Shown here: in pieces, positions 33,722 to 43,611 of the stretch
Layout of the letters: each line of letters begins with the position of its first letter
How positions within the stretch are numbered: the stretch's first letter is position 1
Assembly: GCF_027579695.1 (NCBI RefSeq)
Contig: NC_083576.1
Span: forward strand, 35,453,260-35,517,259
From: Neoarius graeffei
Taxonomy: Eukaryota; Chordata; Actinopteri; Siluriformes; Ariidae
Length of the DNA: 64,000 bases
Direction of reading: 5' to 3'
The notes under the pieces: model-generated
The model's input: only the letters and a program-made list of their open reading frames with translations
The model's database searches: none
Told to the model about the DNA's origin: nothing
Position numbers and translations under genes: made by a program

Positions 33722-34589
33722 CTACAGTTTGTTTCTTGCATCCTTGATCTCTTGAGTCAGGTCCTCGAAAACTTTAATCTTTCTTTCCTTGGGTATGGCT
33801 GATGTTTTGGTATTCCTCCAAACTTTGTCCCTGTGTGCTTGTGACAGGAATTGTACTATGATGCGACGGCTGGAGTACACCTCTGCAGAATGGGGACCTA
33901 ATCTGTGAACAATGTCCACTGAGTAAGCCAGCTGATCTGCGATGTCCAGGGAGACCTGTTTGAAAACGTCGACGATGATATTCTTCCCGTTCTCACCTGC
34001 TTGCTCCGGAATGCCAGACACTCATAGTTCCATCTTCTTTTATAGGCATCCAGGTTGCTGCATTTGTCTCAGAGGACATTGTTCTCTCTTTCTAAGATGT
34101 GGACTTTACTTTGTAAGGGCAACGACTTTATTTGACACGTGTTCTACTTGTTTCTCCATAGAGTCAAGGATGTCGGTGACACTTTTAATGGAATTTGCAT
34201 CATCTTTAACCATTGCCTCAAGTGACTGCAGCTGTTTGAGAGATTCTTCTTGCATCTATTCAGTTCTTTCCATTATTATTAGCAAACACAAGCTGGACAC
34301 AGCCTCTTTATCATCCTCATCACTGACACGTGTCTGACTTTTTGGCTGGTCGTGGTTTCGGAGTTTCTGGTAGTGGCATCAAACACTGTTCCATTTCATC
34401 TTGTAAAGCGTCCGGTTCAAACTTTTCACTCAGAGACTTTCTGGCATAGGAATGCATTACGCCACGGATATCTTCCTCTGTTTCCATATTGACGGATAGC
34501 CTGAAAAAAGTAGCAAGTATGTTTACCAGCTCCTGTCGGTTTAGTTTGTATAGTGCCATGTTCACTTCTCCTTTAGTTAGCAGGTTCAC
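33722..34589 (-). pseudogene. L1 ORF1 (nucleic-acid-binding protein)
   Basis: N-terminal frame MNLLTKGEVNMALYKLNRQE, then a coiled-coil-like stretch (SIKSVTDILDSMEKQVEHVS), then the RRM-like ORF1p region with MSGIPEQAGENGKN, VHRLGPHS and RRIIVQFLSQAHRDKVWR. Stops and frame changes are present. Confidence 0.78.
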
Positions 34590-34835
34590 TGAATGGTTAG
34601 CTCAAGGAGCTAGTTGGATAACAATAAATAAAATGAAAGAAAACGATAAAAAATTGATTCTGAGTGAAGTCCTTGTAGTAGCTATTTAGTTTATCAATTA
34701 GGTTCGTTCTAATCAGGCCTTAAGCATATTTAGCAATTCAGCGCATTAGGTTTCGTTCATCATGTTGCGGAAATACACAAGTCACATGTTACACATACGC
34801 CATCTTGGCCGCCTCCCAGGGTTGTTCGCTTTGCT

Positions 34836-34861
34836 TATAGACCCCTTGTGCATGATGTCAC
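34836..34861 (+). promoter_or_regulatory. GACCCC/CRE-like motif upstream of THAP start (right arm)
   Basis: TATAGACCCCTTGTGCATGA followed by TGTCAC, about 77 bp before the THAP ATG at 34938. The L1 5' end lies about 10 bp upstream on the other strand. Confidence 0.5.
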
Positions 34862-35530
34862 GCATCACGTGATAATTACATCTGGGGGTCAAACAGACAC
34901 TGTCTTTTGTATAATCAAGGCTTAATCTGTCTTCAGTATGATTCATTTTTGCGCTGTTTTTGGTTGCTCAGATAGAGAAATAGATAAAAGGTATTACAGT
35001 CCCCCTGCTATCAAGGGAAATGTTAACAAAGAGAAGGAAATGCTTCAAGAACAATGAAAAAAATGAGTGGATAAAGAGAATATGACGAGGAGCTAAAGCC
35101 TCACTCACCACCTGCCGTACGTGCTACTATGGGCGGTCTACGGTAAAAAAAAATTGGTAAAACCGTGCTTGACACTTGCATGTGTTCAGCGCCATAGAAG
35201 GTTGCAGACTGCCCGTGGAGACTTTTGGTCCTGCACATGTAAATTCTACAGGTCTTGCGACAAATCAAGAACGCATACACTACGTACGGGACCTGTACTC
35301 CTTTTGTACACCTGAACCAAGTCAGCAGCACGGCTAGTAGGGGCTTTTTGCGATGACAGTAAGACTCATGAGTGACGCACAGTCATTGTATGAGTGACGT
35401 GCCTCAGAAATACTACACAAATATTCCACACTTGCTATTTTTGCGGCGCGTAAGACAGAAGTACGTCTCACTTTCTATCCCTATGTGTGCACACAGTGCA
35501 CGCAACACGAGGGGCAAGACTCTGGCTATA

Positions 35531-35742
35531 CAGTGGTGCTTGAAAGTTTGTGAACCCTTTAGAATTTTCTATATTTCTGCATAAATATGACCTAAAACAT
35601 CATCAGATTTTAACACAAGTCCTAAAAGTAGATAAAGAGAACCCAGTTAAACACATGAGACAAAAATATTATACTTGGTAATTTATTTATTGAGGAAAAT
35701 TATCTAATATGACATATCTATTATTGATATGACTCTATATAT
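35531..35742. mobile_element. Tc1 family-2 remnant with internal deletion
   Basis: It has one terminus CAGTGGTGCTTGAAAG after TA and about 200 bp of adjoining Tc1 end, then jumps to flanking sequence. It is at the same place as the full-length Tc1 in the inverted arm. Confidence 0.85.
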
Positions 35743-36123
35743 TGAGGAGGAACCAAGGAACTGATCATATAGCGTGTAGCATTGTAGAAGGGAAGAAGAC
35801 CACCTCATTTCCTGTTTTTATTTGAGTATATGTTAATTTACTATGCAAACATCAAATAATAAAACATGAGTATAAGGGAATAACGCATTTTATTACATTG
35901 TAAAAAATCCCAACTAAATAGCCCAACAGTTTGAGCACTGAAACACACTTTGACTCCGAGCTACTGTCCTGCTCCTACTCCTGCTGAGTGGTGGAACAGG
36001 GCGTCAGGATGTCCTTGTCCTCATCACTGAACATGGCACAATGGCCTAACAGCGATGATGGGATTGCAATGTCCTCACTTCTGGGCATTGTTAGCTGAAA
36101 TATACATGAAAATCACCATATAT

Positions 36124-37710
36124 CAGGGGTTTTCAAAGTGTGGAGAGTCAGCACCCCCTCAGAGAGCAAATAAACAACAGCGCCCCCCCCCCTTACAATT
36201 TTTGTTGTTGCTATACTTAATGTTCCATTCGTATTTTTAAAAAATGGTTGTTGTACACATTTTTATTTTTTCTTTTTCACATTTTAAACATCTGTGCTTT
36301 TTAAATCGTCTTGTTTTACACATTTTAAACATCTCATAGCATCGTTAGCTAGCACCTCTTGGCAGACAACACACTGTGGCAGTGGAGCATCTTCAGATCC
36401 AGTCCATGAAAATCCAAACTTTAAATAATCGTGGTCATACTTCCTTCTTTTTTCAGTCCCCCCAGGATTCCGTGGGCCTTTTTTGTGATTGTTGTGGGCT
36501 AAAATGTCTGATGTTGTGGGGGTTTTCCAAAAAATTGCGATGAAAGCTGCGGTGTTTTTTAGGTTTTTGTTGCGATTACATTGTGGGAGGAAGTGAAAGT
36601 TGCGAGAAATTGTTGCGATTTTCTCTTTTTATGATTAAAATTGAGTGATATGTTAAATATTAAGTTATTACTGAAAAACTATTGATTAAAAAAACAAAGA
36701 CACTGAGAAATGGTCCTATAAACATCTTTACCAATATAAAAGATTACCAGGACTACAAAAATGCAGAAAAATAGGCTTTACTTATCCAAATGCACCTGTT
36801 GGTTCAAAAGTTAAAGTGCAGAGAACCTCACAGCACAACATGAAGTTACCTTAAAATATAATATAAATGCCTCAGCTTTCATGTAAGGGAAAAAAACTAT
36901 TAATACTAGTACTGTGTGCAGGCAGTCTCTCCTGAAGACTAAATTAAACAATAATTATAAACTAATAAAATAAATGGCTCAGGCTTCATAGAAGAAAAAA
37001 AACAATTTGAACAGAATCTCACAGTATGATGCTGAAGCTGCCTAAACAATGGAAAACAAAATACCATTTTGGCAAGAATGTTGGCATCCATTAATTTCTT
37101 GTATTAAGTAAAAAAATAATGTAAAGTGCGCACAGTCCTTCACTGTAAACATAACACACTTTCAGTAACAGAATTTAAGCCTATATAAACACTGACTTGC
37201 ACATGCAGTGTTGCCAGATACTGCTGACGTTTTCCAGTCCAAAATATGTCAAAACCCGCCAAAATGCACTTGAAACCGCCCAATCTGGCAACACTGCGCA
37301 CATGCTGCTTCTCTTGAACATATACACGGAAGTAAGGCGGAAGGTAGTTTGTCGACGTCACCTCAAGACGACGCCAATGATTGGTCAAATTTGCGGGAAA
37401 GTTGCGGTGATTGGATATAATTGCAACACTGCCCTGAATTCACGGGGATTGGTTGAATTTGAGTTGAAGTTGCAAATCGCAACATCCTGGAGGCTCTGGT
37501 TTTTTTGCTTGGCCCAGACTCTGTCTCTTCACTCACTGTAGCTTTAGGTACTAAAAATCGATCCATTTTGTCTCTGGTAAAGGCTAGCTGAAGTTCACTA
37601 AATGTCCGCAATAGTAACTTATTCTGGTTTATTTTTCTTCACGTTGCGCCCCCCCCGAAGAACTCTGGCGCCCCCCAAGGGAGGCGCGCCCCACACTTTG
37701 AAAAGCCCTG
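36124..37710 (-). mobile_element. Charlie-like hAT, copy 1
   Basis: CAGGGGTTTTCAAAGTGTGG-type inverted ends and a perfect 8-bp duplication CCATATAT (36116-36123 and 37711-37718). On the minus strand it holds a start-like exon (MDRFLVPKATVSEETESGPS at about 37570) and a BED-like YDHDYLKFGF block near 36440. The rest of the transposase is missing. Copy 2 is at 40218-42553. Confidence 0.92.
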
Positions 37711-37730
37711 CCATATATAATATTAATTAC

Positions 37731-37854
37731 CCTGGCGACTTGTCCAGGGTGTACCCCACCTTTTGCCCGTAGTCAGCTGGGATAGGCTCCAGCTTGCCTG
37801 CGACCCTGTAGAACAGGATGAAGCGGCTAGAGATAATGAGATGAGATGAATGAG
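37731..37854 (+). mobile_element. SINE family 1, 5'-truncated
   Basis: Only the 3' third is present, with a GATGAG tail and the 14-bp duplication ATAATATTAATTAC (37717-37730 and 37855-37868). It inserted right next to the hAT's right border. Confidence 0.92.
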
Positions 37855-37940
37855 ATAATATTAATTACATAACATATAGATACTGAAATGAATGTTTAAA
37901 GCATGTATATTATAGTGCAAGAGGTTTCATTAGTATTTAC

Positions 37941-38096
37941 CTGTGAAAATACCTCTGGCAGGGTGCTGTGCCTTCTGCCGGCTTGAAGGCATACAGGGCT
38001 GTCTGTGCAGGGCTCGCCGGTGCTGCTACCATCATCATCAACTTCTTCCTCCTCCTCCCCCTCTGCTGGGTTACTTCACGTTTGCTTGGGTCCCAT
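37941..38096 (-). pseudogene. Element B exon 1, right copy
   Basis: Minus-strand ATG at 38096 (MGPK), the acidic tract in a shifted frame, and the donor CACAG|GTAAAT at 37941. TATAAAA lies at 38196-38202. Indels differ from those in the left copy, showing independent decay. Confidence 0.45.
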
Positions 38097-38195
38097 TTTC
38101 TAAACTTTAAACTTAAATTTTTAAAAAAATGTTCCCACAAAATATCCAATGTTCTTCAGTCAAAAGATAGATGCAGAATGCTGCAGACACGGTGG

Positions 38196-38202
38196 TTTTA
38201 TA
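38196..38202 (-). promoter_or_regulatory. TATA box of element B, right copy
   Basis: TATAAAA on the minus strand, 100 bp before the ATG at 38096, conserved with 27154-27160. Confidence 0.6.
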
Positions 38203-39435
38203 CCCACTCCTGACTTGCATCACACGCAAGTTATGAGTGATTGTAACGTGCTAATCATATGCATCATGCATGCTTCACAAGTGCGGCCCGAACTCGTAGT
38301 GCAGGAAACAGGTAAAATGCAAGTCACATGCACTCCACACTCACTGAACACACACTGATCATGTGCGTCAGACATACGCTTTCCACGGGCTAACGGCGCA
38401 ATTTTTCCCATGCTTCAAGGAAGTCAGGCATGCAACCTGACAAGTACTTTGTCTGTATTCCTCCCCCAAACTTTCCCCTGGGTTCACCGCGACCCTGCGG
38501 CACAGCTGCGAGCTACCAAACCCTGCGACCCGTGCGTGTCCAAAACACTTACAGCGGGTTGTGAGTGAGGCTTAAGCCTGAAAACTCCAAATAAATTCAC
38601 CATTGTATTTAAAATGTATTTTTTTTTAAATAGAAAGTCAGAAGTGAGTATGGAAGAGTTTGCTTAAGAATCTAGTTTTATTTTTTCTGCTTGCATTCAA
38701 GTTAGCTTCTTCATGAAAGTGTATGATTTTCTTACAGGTGAAGCAGCTTCCTTATTCGACATGGAAAACCCAGATTGGTTTCAAACAACTCAGACATAAC
38801 TCAGTAAAAATAAAACCAACAAGGAGCGGCATGTGCGATATATCCTGAAAGAACAGAAAAGATTAAGAGCAGAGAGTGCTGAAGCTTTGTTTCTGTTATC
38901 AGAGGAACCCAGTCTTGTGCAAAATGTCACCATGGAGTCAGAGTGCAGTAATGAACCTACAGTTCGAGAGTTCTACACAAACAGACTGAACTTTACAACA
39001 GCTGCATGCATGTGAAATGGAAGTAAACCGACTAAGGCAGGAAAAACTATTTTGGATAAAATTGTTACTGTCCGTTACACACTTACAACCTGTGTGACTC
39101 AGTTAGAGAATAAATGAAGAGGGAACTGAACACGAACCATTTATTGAAATTATTATTACAAGGGTGATTGTAGTTACTAGAGAGTTACTACAATTATCGA
39201 CAGTCCATAATTATTGACACTTTTTCAGATTTACCAATAAAAAAAACAATTTTACAAAGGTGAGTTTCAGTTGCAACCAGCACCGGTTCACCCAATACGC
39301 ACACTACGCACGTTGCGTAGGGCCCCACAAACTCATAGTGGCCCCATGGGAAAAAAAAAAAATGTGACGACGTGACCGTCCGTCGCGCTGCTCGCGCACA
39401 TCAGATTCCCAGTGCATGTGCATCAACCTAGCAAG

Positions 39436-39514
39436 ATGAAGCGGAGTTATCCCTCGGGGAGTGAAAAAAGGAAAAAGAAACTGCATGAAAATGAACAGCG
39501 GGAACAGCAGTCAG
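39436..39514 (+). pseudogene. hAT transposase first exon
   Basis: MKRSYPSGSEKRKKKLHENE followed by QREQQSG and the donor CAG|GTAACT. The lysine-rich start is typical of the ZMYM1-like/TTF hAT group. Confidence 0.7.
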
Positions 39515-39938
39515 GTAACTCTCCTCTCTGGGTGGGAGATGGGAGGGACGGGGCTAGTCGGTGTTTGACCTACATAACAGGGCGGTGAGCCCTGGGTGAA
39601 CCCCAGACGGTCTCCGTGTGCGTCTTGCTGGCTTCTACAATTTAAGTGTTATATCAATCGTTCTGAGTGTAGTTACAACTGCACTTATACAAAATGGAAA
39701 GTAATGGATAAATATTTACTAAGATTGAATTTTGTTTGCTTGGATAGCCCACAGGCAAATATAGATGCAGATATATTAATGAATAAATAAAACTCATGAA
39801 ATATTATGACAATGGTGCTAAATAGGCTAAATAATAATTTAAAATCACCTACATTTTAAGTACAGTATCTGAAGGTAAAACAAGTGCAGCCAATTTGATG
39901 GAGCTGAATTAATAGTAGCCTTATCTATATTTTACTTC

Positions 39939-40010
39939 TTCAACATTGTGGTTGACTCCACAATAGCATCCATTGATGAACGATTTGAAACTCTGAACCA
40001 GGTGAAGCAG
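39939..40010 (+). pseudogene. hAT transposase middle fragment
   Basis: The frame FNIVVDSTIASIDERFETLN followed by QVKQ matches the D-S-...-L-x-E/D-R-F block preceding the C-terminal domain in this hAT group. It is cut off by non-coding sequence. Confidence 0.6.
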
Positions 40011-40749
40011 AGCATTTTTTAACATAGTTACTGGGAGACCAAATGGTCTCCCAGTGGCCAGATTTGGTCTCCTAGTCAATGCCAAACCAGCTTCACTGGG
40101 AGACCAAATTTTAAACCAAGTTATGTCTTATCATTTGGTTCAATCAGTTGCAATTAATTAACCAAGTACCATGTAAGTATACATTTAACAAGCAAAACGA
40201 AGATCTATGTTATAAGACAGGTCTTTTCAAAGTGTGGGGCGCACCTCCCCTGGGGGGCTCCAGAGTTCTTCGGGGGGGGGCACAACGTGAGGAAACATGA
40301 ACCAGAATAAGTTACTATTGCGGACATTTAGCGAACTTCAGCTAGCCTTTGCCAGAGACAAAATGGACCAATTTTTAGTACCTAAAGCTACAGTGAGTGA
40401 GGAGACAGAGTCTGGGCCAAGCAAAAAATCAGACCCTCCAGGATTTCGCGATGTTGCGATTTGCAACTTCAACGCAAATTCAACCAATCCCCACGAATTC
40501 AGGGCGGTGTTGCAATTATATCCAATCACCGCAACCTTCCCGCAAATTTGACCAATCGTTGGCGTCGTCTTGAGGTGACGTCGACAAACTACCTTCCGCC
40601 TTACTTCCGTGTATACGTTCAAGAGAAGCAGCATGCACGCAGTGTTGCCAGATTGGGTGGTTTTAAGTGCATTTTGGCGGGTTTTGAACATATTTTGGAC
40701 TGGAAAACGTCAGCAGTATCTGGCAACATTGCATGATGTGTGAGTCGGA

Positions 40750-41462
40750 CAGTGCGTTTACATGCGCATAGAGAAAATCGAATATCTGCCGTTGCTCGAC
40801 TGAAATCGAAGTTCTAAATGCCATGAAAACACCTTAGCTAGGCTGAAATTGAACCGAACTTGATTTCTCGTAATCAAGCTACACGACCTAGATTATGCGA
40901 TTTTAGCCGAGCTACTTAGTGCATGTATACCCTATCGAGCTACATAGTCGAGCTACTTACTTCCCTTCCGGGAGTGACGAGTCCACAAGCGGGAAACACA
41001 ACAGCCTCGGTCGGCATGACAACAGTAGTAGTAGCGAGCAGCGGAAGAGGTCAGGAGGAACAAGGAGACAAAAAACAAAAACAATTGAACTTTTTGTGTA
41101 TATATTAAGACATAAGTTAAATTGTAAGCAAAAAACGGACTTTAGAAAAATATACAATTGTGCAAAATAAGTTGTCTTACAAAACAGTGGTCTGCGCAGG
41201 ACAGTTTGTAGCCAACAGGTGGCAATGACATGTGGTGTGAATGTAAAGTGGAAATCACTCCTCTTCTTCATGACGACAACCGGAAGTGTACCAACACGAT
41301 GGGGCGTGTAGCGCCACCTGTGGCTCGGGTGCACAATGTACCTCACACAATAGCTCGATTTCCTTGTGTGCATGTAGGATTGGATTTCTCTGGCACCCCT
41401 GCTGGGACCCTTAGCTCGATTACCGACAGTAGCTCGATTTGGATGTGCATGTAAATGCACTG
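40750..41462. mobile_element. MITE with CAGTGCGTTTACATG ends
   Basis: Inverted ends CAGTGCGTTTACATGCGCAT and the complement of CAGTGCATTTACATGCACAT; interior with repeated AGCTCGATT/TCGAGCTAC motifs. It is absent from the sister hAT at 36124-37710, which defines the insertion. The target duplication is unclear. It contains no transposase. Confidence 0.82.
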
Positions 41463-42231
41463 AGTGTTTATATAGGCTTAAATTCTGTTACTGAAAGTGT
41501 GTTATGTTTACAGTGAAGGACTGTGTGCACTTTACATTATTTTTTACTTAATACAAGAAATTAATGTATGCCAACATTTTTGCCAAAATGGTATTTTGTT
41601 TTCCATTGTTTAGGCAGCTTCAGCATCATACTGTGAGATTCTGTTCAAATTGTTGTTGTTTTTTCTTCTATGAAGCCTGAGCCATTTATTTTATTAGTTT
41701 ACAATTATTGTTTAATTTAGTCTTCAGGAGAGACTGCCTGCACACAGTACTAGTATTAATAGTTTTTTTTCCCTTACATGAAAGCTGAGGCATTTATATT
41801 ATATTTTAAGGTAACTTCATGTTGTGCTGTGAGGTTCTATGCACTTTAACTTTTGAACCAACAGGTGCATTTGGATAAGTAAAGCCTATTTTTCTGCATT
41901 TTTGTAGTCCTGGTAATCTTTTATATTGGTAAAGTTGTTTATAGGACCATTTCTCAGTGTCTTTGTTTTTTTAATCAATAGTTTTTTGGTAATAACTTAA
42001 TATTTAACATATCACTCAATTTTAATCACAAAAAGAGAAAATCGCAACAATTTCTCGCAACTTTCACTTCCTCACGCAATGTAATCGCAACAAAAACCTA
42101 AAAAACACCGCAACTTTCATCGCAATTTTTTGGAACCCCCCCCCCCCCCCCCCGCAACATCAGACATTTTAGCCCACAACAATCACAAAAAAGGCCCGCG
42201 GAATCCTGGGGGGACTGAAAAAAGAAGGAAG

Positions 42232-42335
42232 TATGACCACGATTATTTAAAGTTTGGATTTTCATAGACTGGATCTGAAGATGCTCCACTGCCACAGTGT
42301 GTTGTCTGCCAAGAGGTGCTAGCTAACGATGCTAT
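42232..42335 (+). pseudogene. BED-like zinc-finger exon of Charlie-like hAT
   Basis: Frame YDHDYLKFGFS, stop, TGSEDAPLPQCVVCQEVLAN: the FGF and C-x2-C of the BED-type finger in the ZBED5/Charlie hAT group. The downstream histidines are lost. Confidence 0.65.
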
Positions 42336-42705
42336 GAGATGTTTAAAATGTGTAAAACAAGATGTTTTAAAAAGAAAAGCCCAGATGTTTAAAATGTGTA
42401 AAAGAAAAAAATAATGTGTACAACAACCTTTTTTTTAAATACGAATGGAACATTAAGTATAGCAACAACAAAAATTGTGTGTGGGGGGGGGGGCGCTGTT
42501 GGTTATTTGCTCTCTGAGGGGAGGCTGACTCTCCCACACTTTGAAAACCCCTGTTATAAGATATACACACAAGATAATGTTGGTTAAGAAAAACAAAACT
42601 AAAATTTGGTTACTGAGATGGCTGATGTCAGAATCCGATATCATTACTGTGTAACTTTGAGTGTCTTTGACATAACATTTGTGCTTGGTAATTGCTCTTG
42701 ATAGC

Positions 42706-42737
42706 TAAAGCGGCTAGAGATAATGAGATGAGATGAG
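42706..42737 (+). mobile_element. SINE family 1, 3' end scrap
   Basis: Only AAAGCGGCTAGAGATAATGA and the GATGAG tail are present, consistent with an extremely 5'-truncated insertion. Confidence 0.8.
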
Positions 42738-42899
42738 CTGTGTAGTCACTGTAGTGTGTTTGTCTGTATGGTGATTGGTGAACCATTTTGCATCACAGAA
42801 TATGCCGCAGCGGTGCAGCCGCATGGACTCTGGGGCCTGTGATTGTATTGCCCAGACCAGTTGGTCTCCTAGTGGAAAATCCTTAAAAAATGCTCTGAG

Positions 42900-43382
42900 G
42901 TGAAGACTAAATATGGAGTAGTGCTGAACTTCAGCACTGCATGTCAGATGTCCAGTGACTCCTTAAAGGCTCAGTGTATGGAACTTGAGAAAACTCTGAC
43001 CTTCAACCAAGACTGTGACATCAGTGGAGTTGATCTGGCAAACAAAATCAAGAATTTACCTGACCCACCATCAGCTAATATGACTGCCTTTGAGCTGTTT
43101 TCTTTCCTTTGTGAGAAAAATGTGGAGGAACTCTATCCTAACCTTTGGATAGCCCTGAGAATTGCTGTCACTCTGTCTGTGACAGTTGCCTCAGCTGAGA
43201 GGAGCTTCAGCAAGTTAAAAATGATCAAAAACTCTCTGAGATCTTCCATGTCCCAGGAACATCTGAGTGGTTTGGCCATCATGAGCATCAACCATGATGT
43301 GGGGAAGCAAATATCATATGATGACATTATTGATGATTTTGCATCCAGAAAGTGCAGAAAGGGACATTTTAATGGTGAATAA
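42900..43382 (+). pseudogene. hAT transposase C-terminal dimerisation domain
   Basis: 160 open residues include VTVASAERSFSKLKMIKNSL, SSMSQEHLSGLAIMSI and DIIDDFASRKCRK. This is the hATC dimerisation motif (W..A...T.SVASAERSFS..K.IK..LR..M...RL..L...SI). It is an exon of the 39278-43603 element; upstream catalytic parts are lost. Confidence 0.88.
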
Positions 43383-43611
43383 TTTGTTACACATTTAGTT
43401 CGATTTGATTTGGTCTGATTTGGTCTGTATTTATTTGAAGTTAGACCAACAGGTGGCGACACTAGTGCAATATGTTTAAAGGGGGGGGGGATGAGTGGAA
43501 GGACTGGGTGTCAGGTGCGACTGCTGAACATTTTGGGGTTCAGTAAAGAGGGCCCCTTAGCAGAATTTTGCCTAGGGCCCCATGGAGGTCTGAACCGGCT
43601 CTGGTTACAAC

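Larger units (their letters stand above)
20980..34825 (-). mobile_element. L1-clade LINE, degraded, split by several insertions
   Basis: Reading the minus strand gives, in order: a 5' end with GGCGGCCAAGATGGCG at about 34812 (as in many L1s); ORF1 (34589-33722); endonuclease (33094-32279 and, after a 6.9-kb block, 25376-24880); reverse transcriptase (24213-23442); a C-terminal CCHC part (23445-22533); and, after another insertion, the final residues FIINLFLLAKYHIHQCKF at about 21060-21005. All parts are colinear, so this is one L1 with later insertions. Many stops and frameshifts; dead. Confidence 0.82.
35098..38571 (-). mobile_element. Element B, right copy (TTAA-type transposon)
   Basis: Inverted ends: GCCTCACTCACCACCTGCC at the left and the complement of GCCTCACTCACAACCCGCT at the right, flanked by TAAA and TTAA. 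It is inserted inside the THAP exon and carries a hAT (36124-37710) and a truncated SINE. Without them it is about 1.75 kb. It contains a TATA promoter and an acidic-protein exon on the minus strand. Confidence 0.7.
34938..39015 (+). pseudogene. THAP-domain gene, split by element B
   Basis: Exon 1 starts MIHFCAVFGCSDREIDKRYY (THAP C-x4-C) and continues, with small frameshifts, toward WIKRI. After element B (35098-38571) the frame resumes as DEELKPENSK. Exon 2 (38738-39015) follows acceptor TTCTTACAG: EAASLFDMENPDWFQTTQT, matching the end of THAP domains (LFD..NPDW). It then has an in-frame stop and a basic helix RHVRYILKEQKRLRAESAEA. An AATAAA follows at about 39111. It could be a host THAP gene or a THAP-type transposon gene. 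Confidence 0.7.
40218..42553 (+). mobile_element. Charlie-like hAT, copy 2, nested
   Basis: CAGGTCTTTTCAAAGTGTGG and CCACACTTTGAAAACCCCTG ends; perfect duplication TTATAAGA (40210-40217 and 42554-42561). It has the same internal order as 36124-37710 in opposite orientation: start-like exon near 40336-40430 (MDQFLVPKATVSEETESGPS), then the BED-like exon near 42232-42335. It also contains a MITE at 40750-41462. Confidence 0.93.
39278..43603 (+). mobile_element. TTF-type hAT transposon, with remnant exons
   Basis: Ends CAGCACCGGTTCA and the complement of CAGAGCCGGTTCAGACC; 8-bp duplication GTTGCAAC / GTTACAAC (39270-39277 and 43604-43611) in element A. The empty site survives in copy 1 of element A. 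It carries three transposase pieces and a nested hAT at 40218-42553. Confidence 0.92.
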
